DNA from: Brevibacillus antibioticus
GTDB lineage: Bacteria; Bacillota; Bacilli; Brevibacillales; Brevibacillaceae
Direction: 5' to 3'
DNA length: 64,000 nucleotides
NCBI RefSeq assembly: GCF_005217615.1
Contig: NZ_SZNK01000001.1
Location: 4,393,501 to 4,457,500, forward strand
Below are positions 1 through 7,944 of this stretch, in pieces (position 1 is the first letter of the stretch; each line of letters starts with the position of its first letter). The notes under the pieces were generated by a model. It worked only from the letters and a program-made list of their open reading frames with translations. It had not been told where the DNA came from and made no database searches. The position numbers and the translations under genes were made by a program.

Positions 1-41
1 CCTACAACGATACTCCCTATTATCTTTTTTATATTCAACAT
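1..41 (-). CDS. Start of an unidentified gene, cut by the window edge
   Basis: Only the first 13 codons are inside the window. Read on the minus strand, an ATG at position 41 follows a good ribosome site (AGGAGGG, about 7 bases upstream). The peptide begins MLNIKKIIGSIVV, a basic then hydrophobic start that would fit a signal peptide or membrane anchor. No function can be assigned. Confidence 0.55.
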   Translation of the reverse strand, partial: MLNIKKIIGSIVV

Positions 42-554
42 GATAACTCCCTCCTAACAGATTTAGTTCTTAAACCGAGCTTCATCCCAAACAACTTTAG
101 ATGACGAAGAAGCCAGATTATTTGTCATTCCTATTGATGAGTTGCTGTCTCCTTCCTATTGCGGCAAAAGCGGAAATTGACGATAATACTCCAAAGTAAG
201 TAACAACGAGGAAACTAGTAACGACTTTCGAACTCCGCAATAATACCCTTATATGTAAATGTTTTACATCTATAAATATAAAACAGAATTTACACACAAA
301 AAAAGAGACTTTTCTCCTGAGAATTGACCACCGTAATGAAATCCAGCAGATATGTCCTTAGATTGGATGAAATGCAGACTCAATTTTTCAATAGTATAGA
401 AAGTAATAGTTTTAGCTCTAACTCTTCCCTAATCCCTAATAAAAAAAGACCCACCCTGGTACGCATTAATAAGAGGCGTGGTGAGTCCTGTTACATCCAT
501 ATTTATTAAATAACATAACCATCATATTACAAGATAAACTCAATCATTTGGTTT
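42..554. other. Intergenic stretch without a convincing gene
   Basis: AT-rich stretch between the truncated minus-strand gene and the end of the nitroreductase gene. A 61-codon plus-strand reading frame (324-509) is open, but it has no ribosome site and an unremarkable composition. I see no clear RNA structure or repeat. It presumably holds the promoter of the truncated gene. Confidence 0.5.
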
Positions 555-1187
555 TCAGAAGCTATTTTTAATGACCAATTCATCCAGGCCAAAACGGGAA
601 GTCGAATAAGCCTGCACGCTTGCTTTCCCCAAAGTCAGCATGAGTGTTGGCAAATAGCGGGATGGGATGTTCAGCTCTTTAATGAGCGCATCACGGTTGT
701 AGCCACCCATTGGGCATGTGTCGTATCCTTTTGCTTTTGCCGCCAGCATGAGTTGCATTGCTGCATAGGACGAATTACGGATTGCTTCATCACGCGCGAT
801 TTCCGGGTTGTTATTGTAAGCCCCTTCGATTTGCGCGATCATGGTCTCACGCACTTGCTCTGTCACGTATCCTTTTGCCAATGCTTCATCATAAACAGGG
901 CGAGCCGACTTGTACGCCTCCAGATCGCCGAGAATGATGATGGTAGCGTAAGCATCTACTACCTGCTGCTGATTGTATGCGATTGGGAGCAGTTTTTCTT
1001 TGATAGCAGGATCAGTCACGACGAGAAAACGCCAATGCTGCAAATTCCAGGACGATGGCGCACTTGCTGCAAGACGCAGGATTTCGTTCAGCTCGCCTTG
1101 TGGAATTTTTCCATTTGGATCGTATTTACGCACGCTGTGACGGGCTTCCATTACCTGTTCAGCGGTGATTTTCAGTTCTGTACCCAT
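555..1187 (-). CDS. Nitroreductase family protein (NAD(P)H, FMN)
   Basis: A 210-residue protein of the FMN-dependent nitroreductase fold. The N-terminal RHSVRKYD motif (about residues 16-23) is the classic FMN-binding stretch of the family, followed by SAPSSWNLQHW, and the CPMGGYN segment near residue 165 is also typical. Such enzymes reduce nitro groups or quinones with NAD(P)H. The start at 1187 is chosen because GGAGGAG lies 6-8 bases upstream; a longer frame to 1232 has no ribosome site. It is divergent from the SDR gene at 1315 and shares a 127-bp promoter region. It resembles the YodC/MhqN branch involved in electrophile stress, but that assignment is by eye. Confidence 0.88.
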   Translation of the reverse strand: MGTELKITAEQVMEARHSVRKYDPNGKIPQGELNEILRLAASAPSSWNLQHWRFLVVTDPAIKEKLLPIAYNQQQVVDAYATIIILGDLEAYKSARPVYDEALAKGYVTEQVRETMIAQIEGAYNNNPEIARDEAIRNSSYAAMQLMLAAKAKGYDTCPMGGYNRDALIKELNIPSRYLPTLMLTLGKASVQAYSTSRFGLDELVIKNSF

Positions 1188-1314
1188 GGTTGTATCTCCT
1201 CCATACTGTATAGTACACTGTTCAAAATACACTACTTACTTTATTATCGTTACAAACATTTTGCAATTACTTTTTACATTTCGCTTCATACCCTATTGTT
1301 TGGAGGCACTCTCA

Positions 1315-2070
1315 ATGAAATACACGGATAACATTGTCATCGTCACTGGCGGTGGCCAAGGCATTGGACGAGCTGTCGCCACCATGTATGCTGCCGAAGG
1401 TGCACACGTCGTCATCGCTGAATACAATCGCGCAGCAGGAGAAGAAACGGCCTTGCTAATCAACAAGACAGAAGCAGTGAAAGGCACCGCCCACTTCGAG
1501 CACATCGACGTTAGTGTGCCAGCGCAGATCGAACAATTGATGCGAAGCGTCGATGAACGCTGGGGGCGGCTCGATGTTTTGATCAACAACGCGGGCTTGT
1601 CCGTCTGGGAATCCCCCTATGAACTGACCGTTGAAGCGTGGGACCACATCTTGAACACGAATTTGCGCAGTGTTTTTCTCGCATCGAGAGAAGCAGCCAA
1701 AATCATGCGTCGCCATGGTGGAGGCGCCATCCTTAATCTATGTTCGACGCGGGCGCACATGTCCGAGCCACACTCGGAGGCATATGCAGCTTCCAAAGGA
1801 GGCATTTTATCCTTAACACATGCGCTTGGTGTCTCACTCGGCCCCGATGGGATTCGTGTCAACGCGATCTCTCCCGGCTGGATTGAACATCGTGATTATG
1901 CCGCTCTTCGTCCCGGAGATCATGCTCAGCATCCGGCAGGTCGCGTAGGTACACCCGACGATATTGCCCGTGCTTGCCTATTTTTGACACAAAAGGACAA
2001 CGATTTCATCACGGGTACTGAGCTGATTGTAGATGGCGGTATGACCCGCAAGATGATATACGAGCCATAA
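1315..2070 (+). CDS. Short-chain dehydrogenase/reductase
   Basis: A 251-residue classical SDR oxidoreductase. Visible motifs: the nucleotide-binding TGGGQGIG (residues 11-18), NNAG near residue 86, and the catalytic YAASK (about residue 153) followed by VNAISPGW. The C-terminal IVDGGMTRKM is the usual ending. Substrate cannot be read from sequence. The start at 1315 has TGGAGG 8 bases upstream; the open frame extends further upstream but overlaps the promoter region and lacks a ribosome site. It is divergent from the nitroreductase gene, so both may answer to the same signal. Confidence 0.92.
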   Translation: MKYTDNIVIVTGGGQGIGRAVATMYAAEGAHVVIAEYNRAAGEETALLINKTEAVKGTAHFEHIDVSVPAQIEQLMRSVDERWGRLDVLINNAGLSVWESPYELTVEAWDHILNTNLRSVFLASREAAKIMRRHGGGAILNLCSTRAHMSEPHSEAYAASKGGILSLTHALGVSLGPDGIRVNAISPGWIEHRDYAALRPGDHAQHPAGRVGTPDDIARACLFLTQKDNDFITGTELIVDGGMTRKMIYEP

Positions 2071-2131
2071 GCTAAACCAATGCCCTCCCTCTTGAATATG
2101 TTGATCTAACAAGAGAAAAAGGAGGAGTTGT

Positions 2132-2236
2132 ATGCCATTTGAAGAGGAAGACCTCAGAATTCTCGCCCTATGGCTATTGGCAATCGGGTATCTGATACTG
2201 GCCTTTACCGAATTGGCAGCACTAGAGTTTTTTTAA
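2132..2236 (+). CDS. Small single-span membrane peptide (34 aa)
   Basis: A short frame with a near-perfect ribosome site (AAAAAGGAGGAG, 6 bases before the ATG). The 34-residue product starts acidic (MPFEEED) and then has one hydrophobic stretch of about 18 residues with few charges, ending in FF. It sits 61 bases after the SDR gene and its stop runs directly into a bidirectional terminator, so it could be the last gene of that transcript. I do not recognise it. The ribosome site and clean membrane-span profile argue for a real small protein. Confidence 0.6.
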   Translation: MPFEEEDLRILALWLLAIGYLILAFTELAALEFF

Positions 2237-2243
2237 AAAAACA

Positions 2244-2283
2244 AGAGCCGCTCGCTTCCAAACGGAAATGAGCGGCTTTTTCG
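2244..2283. terminator. Bidirectional terminator
   Basis: The hairpin arms GAGCCGCTC and GAGCGGCT, extended by TTCC/GGAA, are flanked by A-rich sequence on the left and TTTTT on the right. It can end both the SDR/small-peptide transcript (plus) and the ba3 oxidase operon (minus). Confidence 0.85.
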
Positions 2284-2293
2284 TACGAATCTC

Positions 2294-3967
2294 TTACCAA
2301 GTCACAAAAGGCGGCGAGCCTGGTGCTTGGTGCTGGATTTGTTCCACAATCGGATAACCGTAGGCGAGAATAATCAGGAAGGCGACCAATCCGATCCAAA
2401 CTGGCCAGCGTTCCAAAATTTTTGGAACTTCTTGCGTTGTTTCTGTCTCGGCAATCGGATATTCCGTATTTCCCTTTGGTGCGTAAAAAGTCAGATACAC
2501 CAAGATCGCAATCAAGAGAACCGCGGATACGAACAGCAGTCCGCCACCAAACGCCATTACACGTTGATAATCCATCCAGCCCAAAGCTAACGGGTGATCC
2601 ATATACGTCGTGTAATCGGTGCGGCGCGGAGCACCTTGCAAGCCCATTGTGTGCATGGCGACCGACATCAGGAACATTCCTACTGCCCAGAATACCGTTT
2701 GCACCATCCCCATGCGATTCGCAGTCTTGGTCAACTGACGTCCAGTCAATGCAGGTATCAGCCAAAAGCTGACACCAAAGAAAGTGAGCGCCACCGCAGC
2801 TCCTATGGTGATGTGGAAGTGACCCGTAACCCAAATCGTATTGTGTACGACCGCGTTAATCTGGTTACTTGCGTTAATAATTCCCCCAGCTCCGCCAGGA
2901 ATAAAGAACAGCATCCCAACAAATGGGGCGAAGAAGCGTACATCTGTCCACGGCATTTTTTTCAACCATCCGAAAAGACCAACGCCACCTTTTTTACGTC
3001 CGGTCGTTTCAAAAACCGCAAACATCGAGAAGGCTGTCATCAACGACGGGATAACGACGATCAGCGTCAATGTCACGTGTATCATTTTCCATGCTGGCGA
3101 AATTCCTGGCTCCATCAATTGATGGTGGAACCCAACTGGGATGGAGAACAAGAGCAAGGAAATAAAGGCAAGACGACTGAGCGAATCACTGAAAACGTGA
3201 CCGCCAATGATTCTTGGTAAGCATACATACCATGCCATGTAGGCAGGCAATAGCCAAAAATAAACAAGTGGATGCCCGAAAAACCAGAACAGCGTACGAC
3301 TGAGCATGATGTTAATAGTCGGCACCAATCCGAGTGACCACGGAATGAGCTGGAACACTACCTCTACCGCTACAGGAATTGTCGCTGTAATCCACAAGAC
3401 GTAGGTAGTCACGCCCATGAATACGAACAACGGGGACATTTTCCCTTTATTTTCGCGTTTCCATTTGCGATAGCTGGCAAAAACCCCGAATCCCGCTAGC
3501 CAGCTGCCTACTACGAGCAAGGCAGAACCAATGTAAAAGTACGGAGATGCTTTCAGTGGTGCGTAGAACGTATACAGGACAGAGGCTTCATTCAACAGAA
3601 TGGTGACAACAGCCATCAATGTCCCTACTGTCATGAGAATCCAGCCAGCCCATCCAAATTTCAGAGCGGCTCCGTGCAAGGAACCACCTGTCGTGCGGGC
3701 GACTCCTGAGAAAATAAATCCGACGATGAAGTACGTGGTAAAAATAAGTGCCATCAACACGCCATGGGCGGTCAAAATTTGATAGTAATTTGTCCAGCTC
3801 GGCAGTTCCATGATTCCACCGCGAACCATGCCCTGTACCATCCCTGCCACAGCTGCCAATCCGAATGCAATATAAGCTACCCACACATAGGCCAAACTAA
3901 GCCTTGCCGCAGAACGCTGAACCGGAACATGGGGGACTGTATCGTCGGTCTTCCGTGCGATTACCAT
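2294..3967 (-). CDS. cbaA: ba3-type cytochrome c oxidase subunit I
   Basis: A 557-residue integral membrane haem-copper oxidase subunit I of the B (ba3) class, about 13 membrane spans. It reduces O2 to water and pumps protons. Visible ligands: a haem histidine in ILTAHGVLMAL (near residue 67); CuB histidines in FFGHPLVYFW and in FHHQL; and the haem pair in TGHFHITIG. The long C-terminal extension and the absence of the A-class glutamate motif fit the ba3 class. The start at 3967 follows AGGTGA; an in-frame GTG three codons upstream is possible. The gene is third in an operon, 15 bases after subunit II. Confidence 0.93.
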   Translation of the reverse strand: MVIARKTDDTVPHVPVQRSAARLSLAYVWVAYIAFGLAAVAGMVQGMVRGGIMELPSWTNYYQILTAHGVLMALIFTTYFIVGFIFSGVARTTGGSLHGAALKFGWAGWILMTVGTLMAVVTILLNEASVLYTFYAPLKASPYFYIGSALLVVGSWLAGFGVFASYRKWKRENKGKMSPLFVFMGVTTYVLWITATIPVAVEVVFQLIPWSLGLVPTINIMLSRTLFWFFGHPLVYFWLLPAYMAWYVCLPRIIGGHVFSDSLSRLAFISLLLFSIPVGFHHQLMEPGISPAWKMIHVTLTLIVVIPSLMTAFSMFAVFETTGRKKGGVGLFGWLKKMPWTDVRFFAPFVGMLFFIPGGAGGIINASNQINAVVHNTIWVTGHFHITIGAAVALTFFGVSFWLIPALTGRQLTKTANRMGMVQTVFWAVGMFLMSVAMHTMGLQGAPRRTDYTTYMDHPLALGWMDYQRVMAFGGGLLFVSAVLLIAILVYLTFYAPKGNTEYPIAETETTQEVPKILERWPVWIGLVAFLIILAYGYPIVEQIQHQAPGSPPFVTW

Positions 3968-3982
3968 AGGATTCACCTACCT

Positions 3983-4450
3983 TTATTTCACAATAATCGT
4001 GGTCGCCATTACCTGATGACCTGCGCCACAGTATTCGTTACAAAGGATCAAATACTCACCTGGCTCGTCAAACGTGTGTGTCGCCGAGCTGATGTGTCCA
4101 GGCAGAACCATGAAGTTAACGTTGGTCTCTGGAATCTGGAATCCGTGAATAACGTCTGGACTCGTGACGTGGAAATTCACCGTTGCGCCCACTGGTATTT
4201 CCATCTTGGTCGGAGAGAAGCCGAACGCAAATGCTGTCATGTAAGCGTCGTATTCGTTGTCTCCTATCTGTTTCAAGCCTGGTTTATCAAAAGGAGGTGT
4301 CTCCGTTACCCTCTCCGGATCAATCATTTCCATATTACTTGGCGGAGCCATTCCCATGGCAAACGCATTGACGCACAACAATACAATAAATAAGGCCAAA
4401 CCGCCTGCGCCGAGCATTAACCAGATTTTTTCATAGCGATGCAAATGCAT
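3983..4450 (-). CDS. cbaB: ba3-type cytochrome c oxidase subunit II (CuA)
   Basis: A 155-residue membrane-anchored subunit with one N-terminal span (residues 10-32) and an extracytoplasmic cupredoxin domain. All CuA ligands are visible: the histidine in VIHGF, and CNEYCGAGHQVM, which gives C-x3-C-x3-H-x2-M. It takes electrons from cytochrome c and passes them to subunit I. Short length with a single N-terminal span is typical of ba3 oxidases, in contrast to two-span A-class subunit II. It lies between the small subunit IIa gene and subunit I, all minus strand. Confidence 0.93.
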   Translation of the reverse strand: MHLHRYEKIWLMLGAGGLALFIVLLCVNAFAMGMAPPSNMEMIDPERVTETPPFDKPGLKQIGDNEYDAYMTAFAFGFSPTKMEIPVGATVNFHVTSPDVIHGFQIPETNVNFMVLPGHISSATHTFDEPGEYLILCNEYCGAGHQVMATTIIVK

Positions 4451-4473
4451 AAGTACCCTCCTTTACCTCCGTA

Positions 4474-4641
4474 TTACGCCCTATCCAGGAAAAGCCCGAA
4501 TACACCCAACCAACCGACTAGAATGATACCTCCAACGATCAGAACCGCGACAAACGTTCCTTTCAAGTCTTCCTGGTCCGTTTGCAGCTTGCTGGATTTT
4601 GATTTCTTGCCTTTCTCCGCCTTGTCAACTTGCGTCTCCAT
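4474..4641 (-). CDS. Cytochrome c oxidase subunit IIa-like small protein
   Basis: A 55-residue protein: a lysine-rich, charged N-terminus (about 30 residues) followed by one membrane span (GTFVAVLIVGGIILVGWLGV). It matches the size and topology of the small subunit IIa of ba3 oxidases, which supplies the helix missing from subunit II. The start at 4641 is set by AGGAAAGGAG 9 bases upstream rather than the longer frame. It is the first gene of the oxidase operon, 23 bases before subunit II, and directly follows the promoter with the NreC-like boxes. Confidence 0.8.
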   Translation of the reverse strand: METQVDKAEKGKKSKSSKLQTDQEDLKGTFVAVLIVGGIILVGWLGVFGLFLDRA

Positions 4642-4690
4642 CGCGCTCTTCTCCTTTCCTACGTGCCTCATGGGCGCGGTGTAGTTTTTA

Positions 4691-4726
4691 CGACTTCATT
4701 CTACCCCTGGAACCCCTTGGAAGTAA
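4691..4726 (-). promoter_or_regulatory. Promoter of the ba3 oxidase operon
   Basis: On the minus strand a -10 TAGAAT (4698-4703) and a poor -35 TTACTT (4721-4726) are separated by 17 bases, placing the transcript start near 4691, about 50 bases before the first gene. The weak -35 suggests activator dependence. Two GGG-N4-CCC boxes lie immediately upstream. Confidence 0.5.
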
Positions 4727-4727
4727 T

Positions 4728-4764
4728 TCGGGGAAATCCCCTAAAATGTTCCGGGAAACCCCTG
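4728..4764. promoter_or_regulatory. Two NreC-like boxes upstream of the ba3 promoter
   Basis: Two inverted repeats, CGGGGAAATCCCCT (centre 4735.5) and CGGGAAACCCCT (centre 4757.5), each with the form GGG-N4-CCC, are spaced 22 bp, about two helical turns. The first is centred near -44 relative to the predicted start, a usual activator position. The known staphylococcal NreC box has a GGG-N4-CCC core. The adjacent response regulator (4850-5506) is the likely ligand. Confidence 0.6.
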
Positions 4765-4849
4765 ATTTCGACCTTTTTATGTCCATTTTTGGTCACAGAT
4801 TCGACACAAAAGAAAGACGACCCCGTATTGGGATCGTCCTTGGAATACT

Positions 4850-5506
4850 TTACTCAAAATCCAGCCAGCCCTTCTTAATCGCATACCGTACCAAATCAGG
4901 CCGCGTACGTAGGTGTAGCTTTTCCATAATGTGCGCTTTATGGGATTCCACCGTCTTGACGGAAACAGTGAGCTGCTCGGCAATTTCCTTGTTGCTAAAG
5001 CCCTTTGCAATCAAGACCAGTACTTCTTTTTCCCGATCTGTCAGGATGTCGTACTTAGCCTGCTCCTCACCGTTCTTGACCATTTGCAGAAATTCCTCGA
5101 TCAGAGATTTCGTCGCAGATGGATACAAATAGGCCATGCCTCGATTGACCGAACGGATCGCCGTGATCAAATCGAGGTCAGGGGCGCTTTTTAAAATATA
5201 GCCGGCAGCACCAGCTTGGAGAACCCGAAACAAGTATTCCTCGTCATCATGCATCGTCAGCACAAGCACCTGAATGTCTGGTGCCGTTTCCTTCAGTCTG
5301 GCCGTTGCCGTCAAGCCGTTTTCCCCAGGCGGCATGCTCAAATCCATCAAGACGACGTTGGGCTTAACTTCCCATGCTTTTTCACATGCCTCTTTTCCGT
5401 CGGCTGCATAACCGACGACTTCCATATCCTCCTGGGCGTTGATCAGCATCCCCAGCCCAGAGCGTACAATCGCATGATCATCAGCGATCAAGACGCGAAT
5501 GGTCAT
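4850..5506 (-). CDS. nreC: NarL/LuxR-type response regulator, NreC-like
   Basis: A 218-residue response regulator. Receiver domain (residues 1-120): acidic pair in IADDHAIVRSG, phospho-acceptor aspartate in VVLMDLSMP, conserved lysine in YILKSAP. A LuxR-type helix-turn-helix follows (LTDREKEVLVLIAKG and NKEIAEQLTVSVKTVESH). It is 26 bases overlapped with the upstream sensor kinase gene, so the two are translationally coupled. Pairing with an FeS-type sensor and GGG-N4-CCC palindromes beside the oxidase and kinase genes support an NreC-like oxygen regulator. The symbol is given by similarity and context, not proof. Confidence 0.85.
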   Translation of the reverse strand: MTIRVLIADDHAIVRSGLGMLINAQEDMEVVGYAADGKEACEKAWEVKPNVVLMDLSMPPGENGLTATARLKETAPDIQVLVLTMHDDEEYLFRVLQAGAAGYILKSAPDLDLITAIRSVNRGMAYLYPSATKSLIEEFLQMVKNGEEQAKYDILTDREKEVLVLIAKGFSNKEIAEQLTVSVKTVESHKAHIMEKLHLRTRPDLVRYAIKKGWLDFE

Positions 5507-6551
5507 CCTCTACTCCCTCCTTCGGCACCGGAATTCGGACGATCACCGTCGTTCCTTCCTCGGGTGCGGAGCGAATATCAACGGTACCGCCAAGCAACTG
5601 GGCACGCTCCTTCATGCCAAACACACCGAGACCTTTGCCGATGTTCAATGTTTTCTCTACTTCAAAGCCTACGCCGTCATCCACAATCGTGACGACAATT
5701 TCCTTCTCCCTATTCTCGAACATGATTCCCAGATGGCTCGCCTTTGCGTATTTTGCCGTATTGGTCATGGCTTCCTGTACAATCCGGTATAACGCTGTTT
5801 CCATCGCAGCAGAGTATCTGCGTTTCTCCCCCTGAACATGCAGCTCCACCTGGATATGAAACGATTTTTCCACCCGTTTCATCAACGAACGTAATGCAGG
5901 CAGTAAACCGAGATCATCCAGTGCAGACGGACGCAGCTCCAGCGCCATGCGCTTCACTTCCTCCATCGCCTTGGAAGTCATATTCACCAATTCCGTGACA
6001 TGCTGCATAACCAGCTCGCTCAATTCTCGTTGTCTGACTACGTTTAATCCCACTAAAATACTATAAAGCGCCTGCCCTACGCCATCATGCAGCTCCCGGG
6101 CGATGCGCTTTCGTTCTTCTTCTTGCGCTTGGATCGCAAAATTCGTCAGCTTGTGCTGGTAGCGCTCCTTTTCCACTCGCTGTTGCGCAGACATATCACG
6201 CAAAATCATAACCAGCTTCCCCTGCGATTCATCCTCTAATCTCGCTGAGCTGGCAGCGACAGGGTAATCCACACCTGATTTCGTTCGGAGCCTCATCTCG
6301 AATGAAGGCATTTGCACGCGCTTAAAAAAGCAATCCGTGCAGCTCTTTTCTTCCATACACGTTGCCATTCCGAGACACAGCTCACAAATATGTTTATCTC
6401 GAATCAGCTCTTCTTCTGTCCAGCCCGTCATCTGCTCCAACGCAGCATTGGCTTTTACGATTCGCCCCTCTTTATCAATCACCAGGATCGCATCGCTGAC
6501 GTTGGCAAAGATGGACTGCATCAGGGAAAGCACTTCACTCGACGTACCCAT
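5481..6551 (-). CDS. nreB: NreB-like oxygen-sensing histidine kinase
   Basis: A 356-residue soluble kinase with no membrane span. An N-terminal PAS domain (residues 1-120) contains CELC and CTDC separated by 11 residues, giving C-x2-C-x11-C-x2-C. This is the spacing of the four cysteines that hold the O2-sensitive [4Fe-4S] cluster of staphylococcal NreB. An extra cysteine lies between the pairs. HisKA_3 phospho-acceptor histidine is in IARELHDGVGQAL; the HATPase part has VDDGVGF and KGLGVFGMKERAQLLGG. The start at 6551 follows AAAGGAGG; the longer frame begins at a TTG inside this site. Its own upstream region carries another GGG-N4-CCC palindrome. Confidence 0.88.
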   Translation of the reverse strand: MGTSSEVLSLMQSIFANVSDAILVIDKEGRIVKANAALEQMTGWTEEELIRDKHICELCLGMATCMEEKSCTDCFFKRVQMPSFEMRLRTKSGVDYPVAASSARLEDESQGKLVMILRDMSAQQRVEKERYQHKLTNFAIQAQEEERKRIARELHDGVGQALYSILVGLNVVRQRELSELVMQHVTELVNMTSKAMEEVKRMALELRPSALDDLGLLPALRSLMKRVEKSFHIQVELHVQGEKRRYSAAMETALYRIVQEAMTNTAKYAKASHLGIMFENREKEIVVTIVDDGVGFEVEKTLNIGKGLGVFGMKERAQLLGGTVDIRSAPEEGTTVIVRIPVPKEGVEDDHSRLDR

Positions 6552-6615
6552 GCGCTCCTCCTTTTGAGACAATCATCCTACATTTATTGTAAAGTTTCCA
6601 CAAAAGAAAGTGTAT

Positions 6616-6629
6616 CAGGGAATTCCCTT
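6616..6629. promoter_or_regulatory. NreC-like palindrome upstream of the sensor kinase
   Basis: AGGGAATTCCCT (6617-6628) is a perfect 12-bp palindrome with the GGG-N4-CCC form seen twice before the ba3 operon. It lies 66 bases upstream of the kinase start, suggesting autoregulation of the kinase/regulator pair. Confidence 0.5.
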
Positions 6630-6634
6630 ATCAT

Positions 6635-6796
6635 AGTGCTCGATTGGTTTTTCAGCCCGTCACGGAACACGATCTGGCCGTTTTGGAGAGGAATAGCCGG
6701 GTCGTGCCTTTTTATGAGAGATACGGTTTTGTTGTCTATGAGGAAAGAGAGTCGGAAAAGCTCGGTCGCGTCATCTGTATGAAATACTCGATCTAG
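6635..6796 (+). pseudogene. Remnant of a GNAT acetyltransferase C-terminus
   Basis: One plus-strand frame encodes about 53 residues ending at a TAG (6794-6796). It contains RNSRVVPFYERYGFVVYEE, which matches the acetyl-CoA-binding end of GNAT acetyltransferases (N-x4-FYE-x-x-GF pattern). There is no start codon with a ribosome site and no upstream part of the domain, so it looks like the tail of a deleted gene. Assignment rests on this short motif only. Confidence 0.45.
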
Positions 6797-6804
6797 TCAT
6801 GAAC

Positions 6805-6836
6805 GCAAAAAACGGGACAGCAAATGCCATCCCGTT
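6805..6836 (-). terminator. Terminator of the secreted-protein gene
   Basis: Hairpin ACGGGA/TCCCGT with a 12-base loop, followed on the minus strand by a T-run, directly after the stop codon of the gene at 6844-7818. Confidence 0.75.
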
Positions 6837-6843
6837 CTTTCTC

Positions 6844-7818
6844 TTACTCTACTACGATTTTCACAGCAGTGCCGATCGGCGGCAGGCTCTTCGTCATCAT
6901 TGGGCCGTAGAAGGCCACTACTTGCATATCCTCTTTCAGATCTGCTGGCGAGAGTACTTTGTTGTCTCGCGCATTGATGATCACCGTTTTCTCGGTAATG
7001 TTCAGGTTGATTTTTTCTTGGGAGGTTTCGGTAATACCGCGACCCTCTACGAGCATTTTGTAGTTGCCATCTTTATCAGCAGAGATGCTCGCTACTTTTC
7101 CCGTTGTTCCCAGGATGTCCTGAGTCTCCAGGCCGCCTTTTACCGTGATGCTGAGCGCACTCGTTTGTGGCGGCAAGCTCATTGCCATGAATTTTTCGGT
7201 CGTAGCATCTACGGCCATACCCAGCTTCAAGTCTTCTGGCTTCAGCACTTTACCAGCTTCATCCGTAATTTTGGTGTCTGCTGTCAGGTGCAGGATGATG
7301 CCAGACTCATAGATGTTCAGTGTAACTGAGTAGCCTTTATCGGATTTGCTGATGTTCGTAATGGTCCCTGTACGCATAGGAGCGATTTCGTCCTCCACTA
7401 CAGTTACCGTATCATCGGTTACATTCACTTCTGCTTGCAGAATTTCGTCTACGAATTTAACTGGCACATAGGTACTGCCATTCAGTACACGCGGCTCAGC
7501 TCCCAATGTTTTGTACATTTTTGCGAAAGGATAGCGATCCTCTCCTGCTTTTGCGTAGCTGGTAATCGCGCCTCTTTGGACTTCTGCTGCTTTTTCCTTG
7601 TCGTTCCAGCTTACTTTGAAGCCAAGGGCTTCAGCAACAGGACGAAGTGGAACCAGTACGGTTTGTTGACCTTTATCGAAGATCGCATCTTGTGCGATTG
7701 CTTGACCGTTAATGTTAACGGAGAGTTCTTTTACTGGTTCGGAGGTTGCAGATACCACGCTAGTTCCCAAAACGGCCAGTGCCGCGATTGTCATCATGCC
7801 TGTACGGATTGTTTTCAT
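6844..7818 (-). CDS. Secreted protein with copper amine oxidase N-terminal-like domain
   Basis: A 324-residue exported protein. Residues 1-25 form a signal peptide (MKTIRTGMMTIAALAVLGTSVVSA). Residues 30-125 carry the copper-amine-oxidase N-terminal (stalk) repeat common in Paenibacillaceae surface proteins: VNINGQAI, VLVPLRPVAEALGFKVSW, and YVPVKFVDEIL. The rest (130-324) is beta-rich with two similar halves built around short T-x-I-x-D/N-x-x-G-x-VL units and no catalytic motif. It is probably a cell-surface or matrix protein; no enzyme activity is implied. It is monocistronic, with its own terminator. Confidence 0.85.
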   Translation of the reverse strand: MKTIRTGMMTIAALAVLGTSVVSATSEPVKELSVNINGQAIAQDAIFDKGQQTVLVPLRPVAEALGFKVSWNDKEKAAEVQRGAITSYAKAGEDRYPFAKMYKTLGAEPRVLNGSTYVPVKFVDEILQAEVNVTDDTVTVVEDEIAPMRTGTITNISKSDKGYSVTLNIYESGIILHLTADTKITDEAGKVLKPEDLKLGMAVDATTEKFMAMSLPPQTSALSITVKGGLETQDILGTTGKVASISADKDGNYKMLVEGRGITETSQEKINLNITEKTVIINARDNKVLSPADLKEDMQVVAFYGPMMTKSLPPIGTAVKIVVE

Positions 7819-7944
7819 GTTGTTTACGCCTCCAATGTTCTTGCTTGTTTTTGTGTGTCTCTATACATTGGACGGCACCATTTCTGAAACGTTTCAATAA
7901 AATTTTCACAGATGTGAAAATCGTTCACGTATAAGCGAAAAACA

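Noticed and set aside
324..509. 61-codon frame on the plus strand
   Set aside because: No ribosome site, no recognisable motif, low-complexity Ser/Asn stretch; not better than chance.
1188..1314. Operator in the nitroreductase/SDR divergent region
   Set aside because: A direct TACACT repeat and a weak TAGT/ACTA symmetry are present, but nothing close to a YodB or MhqR site, so no regulator is proposed.
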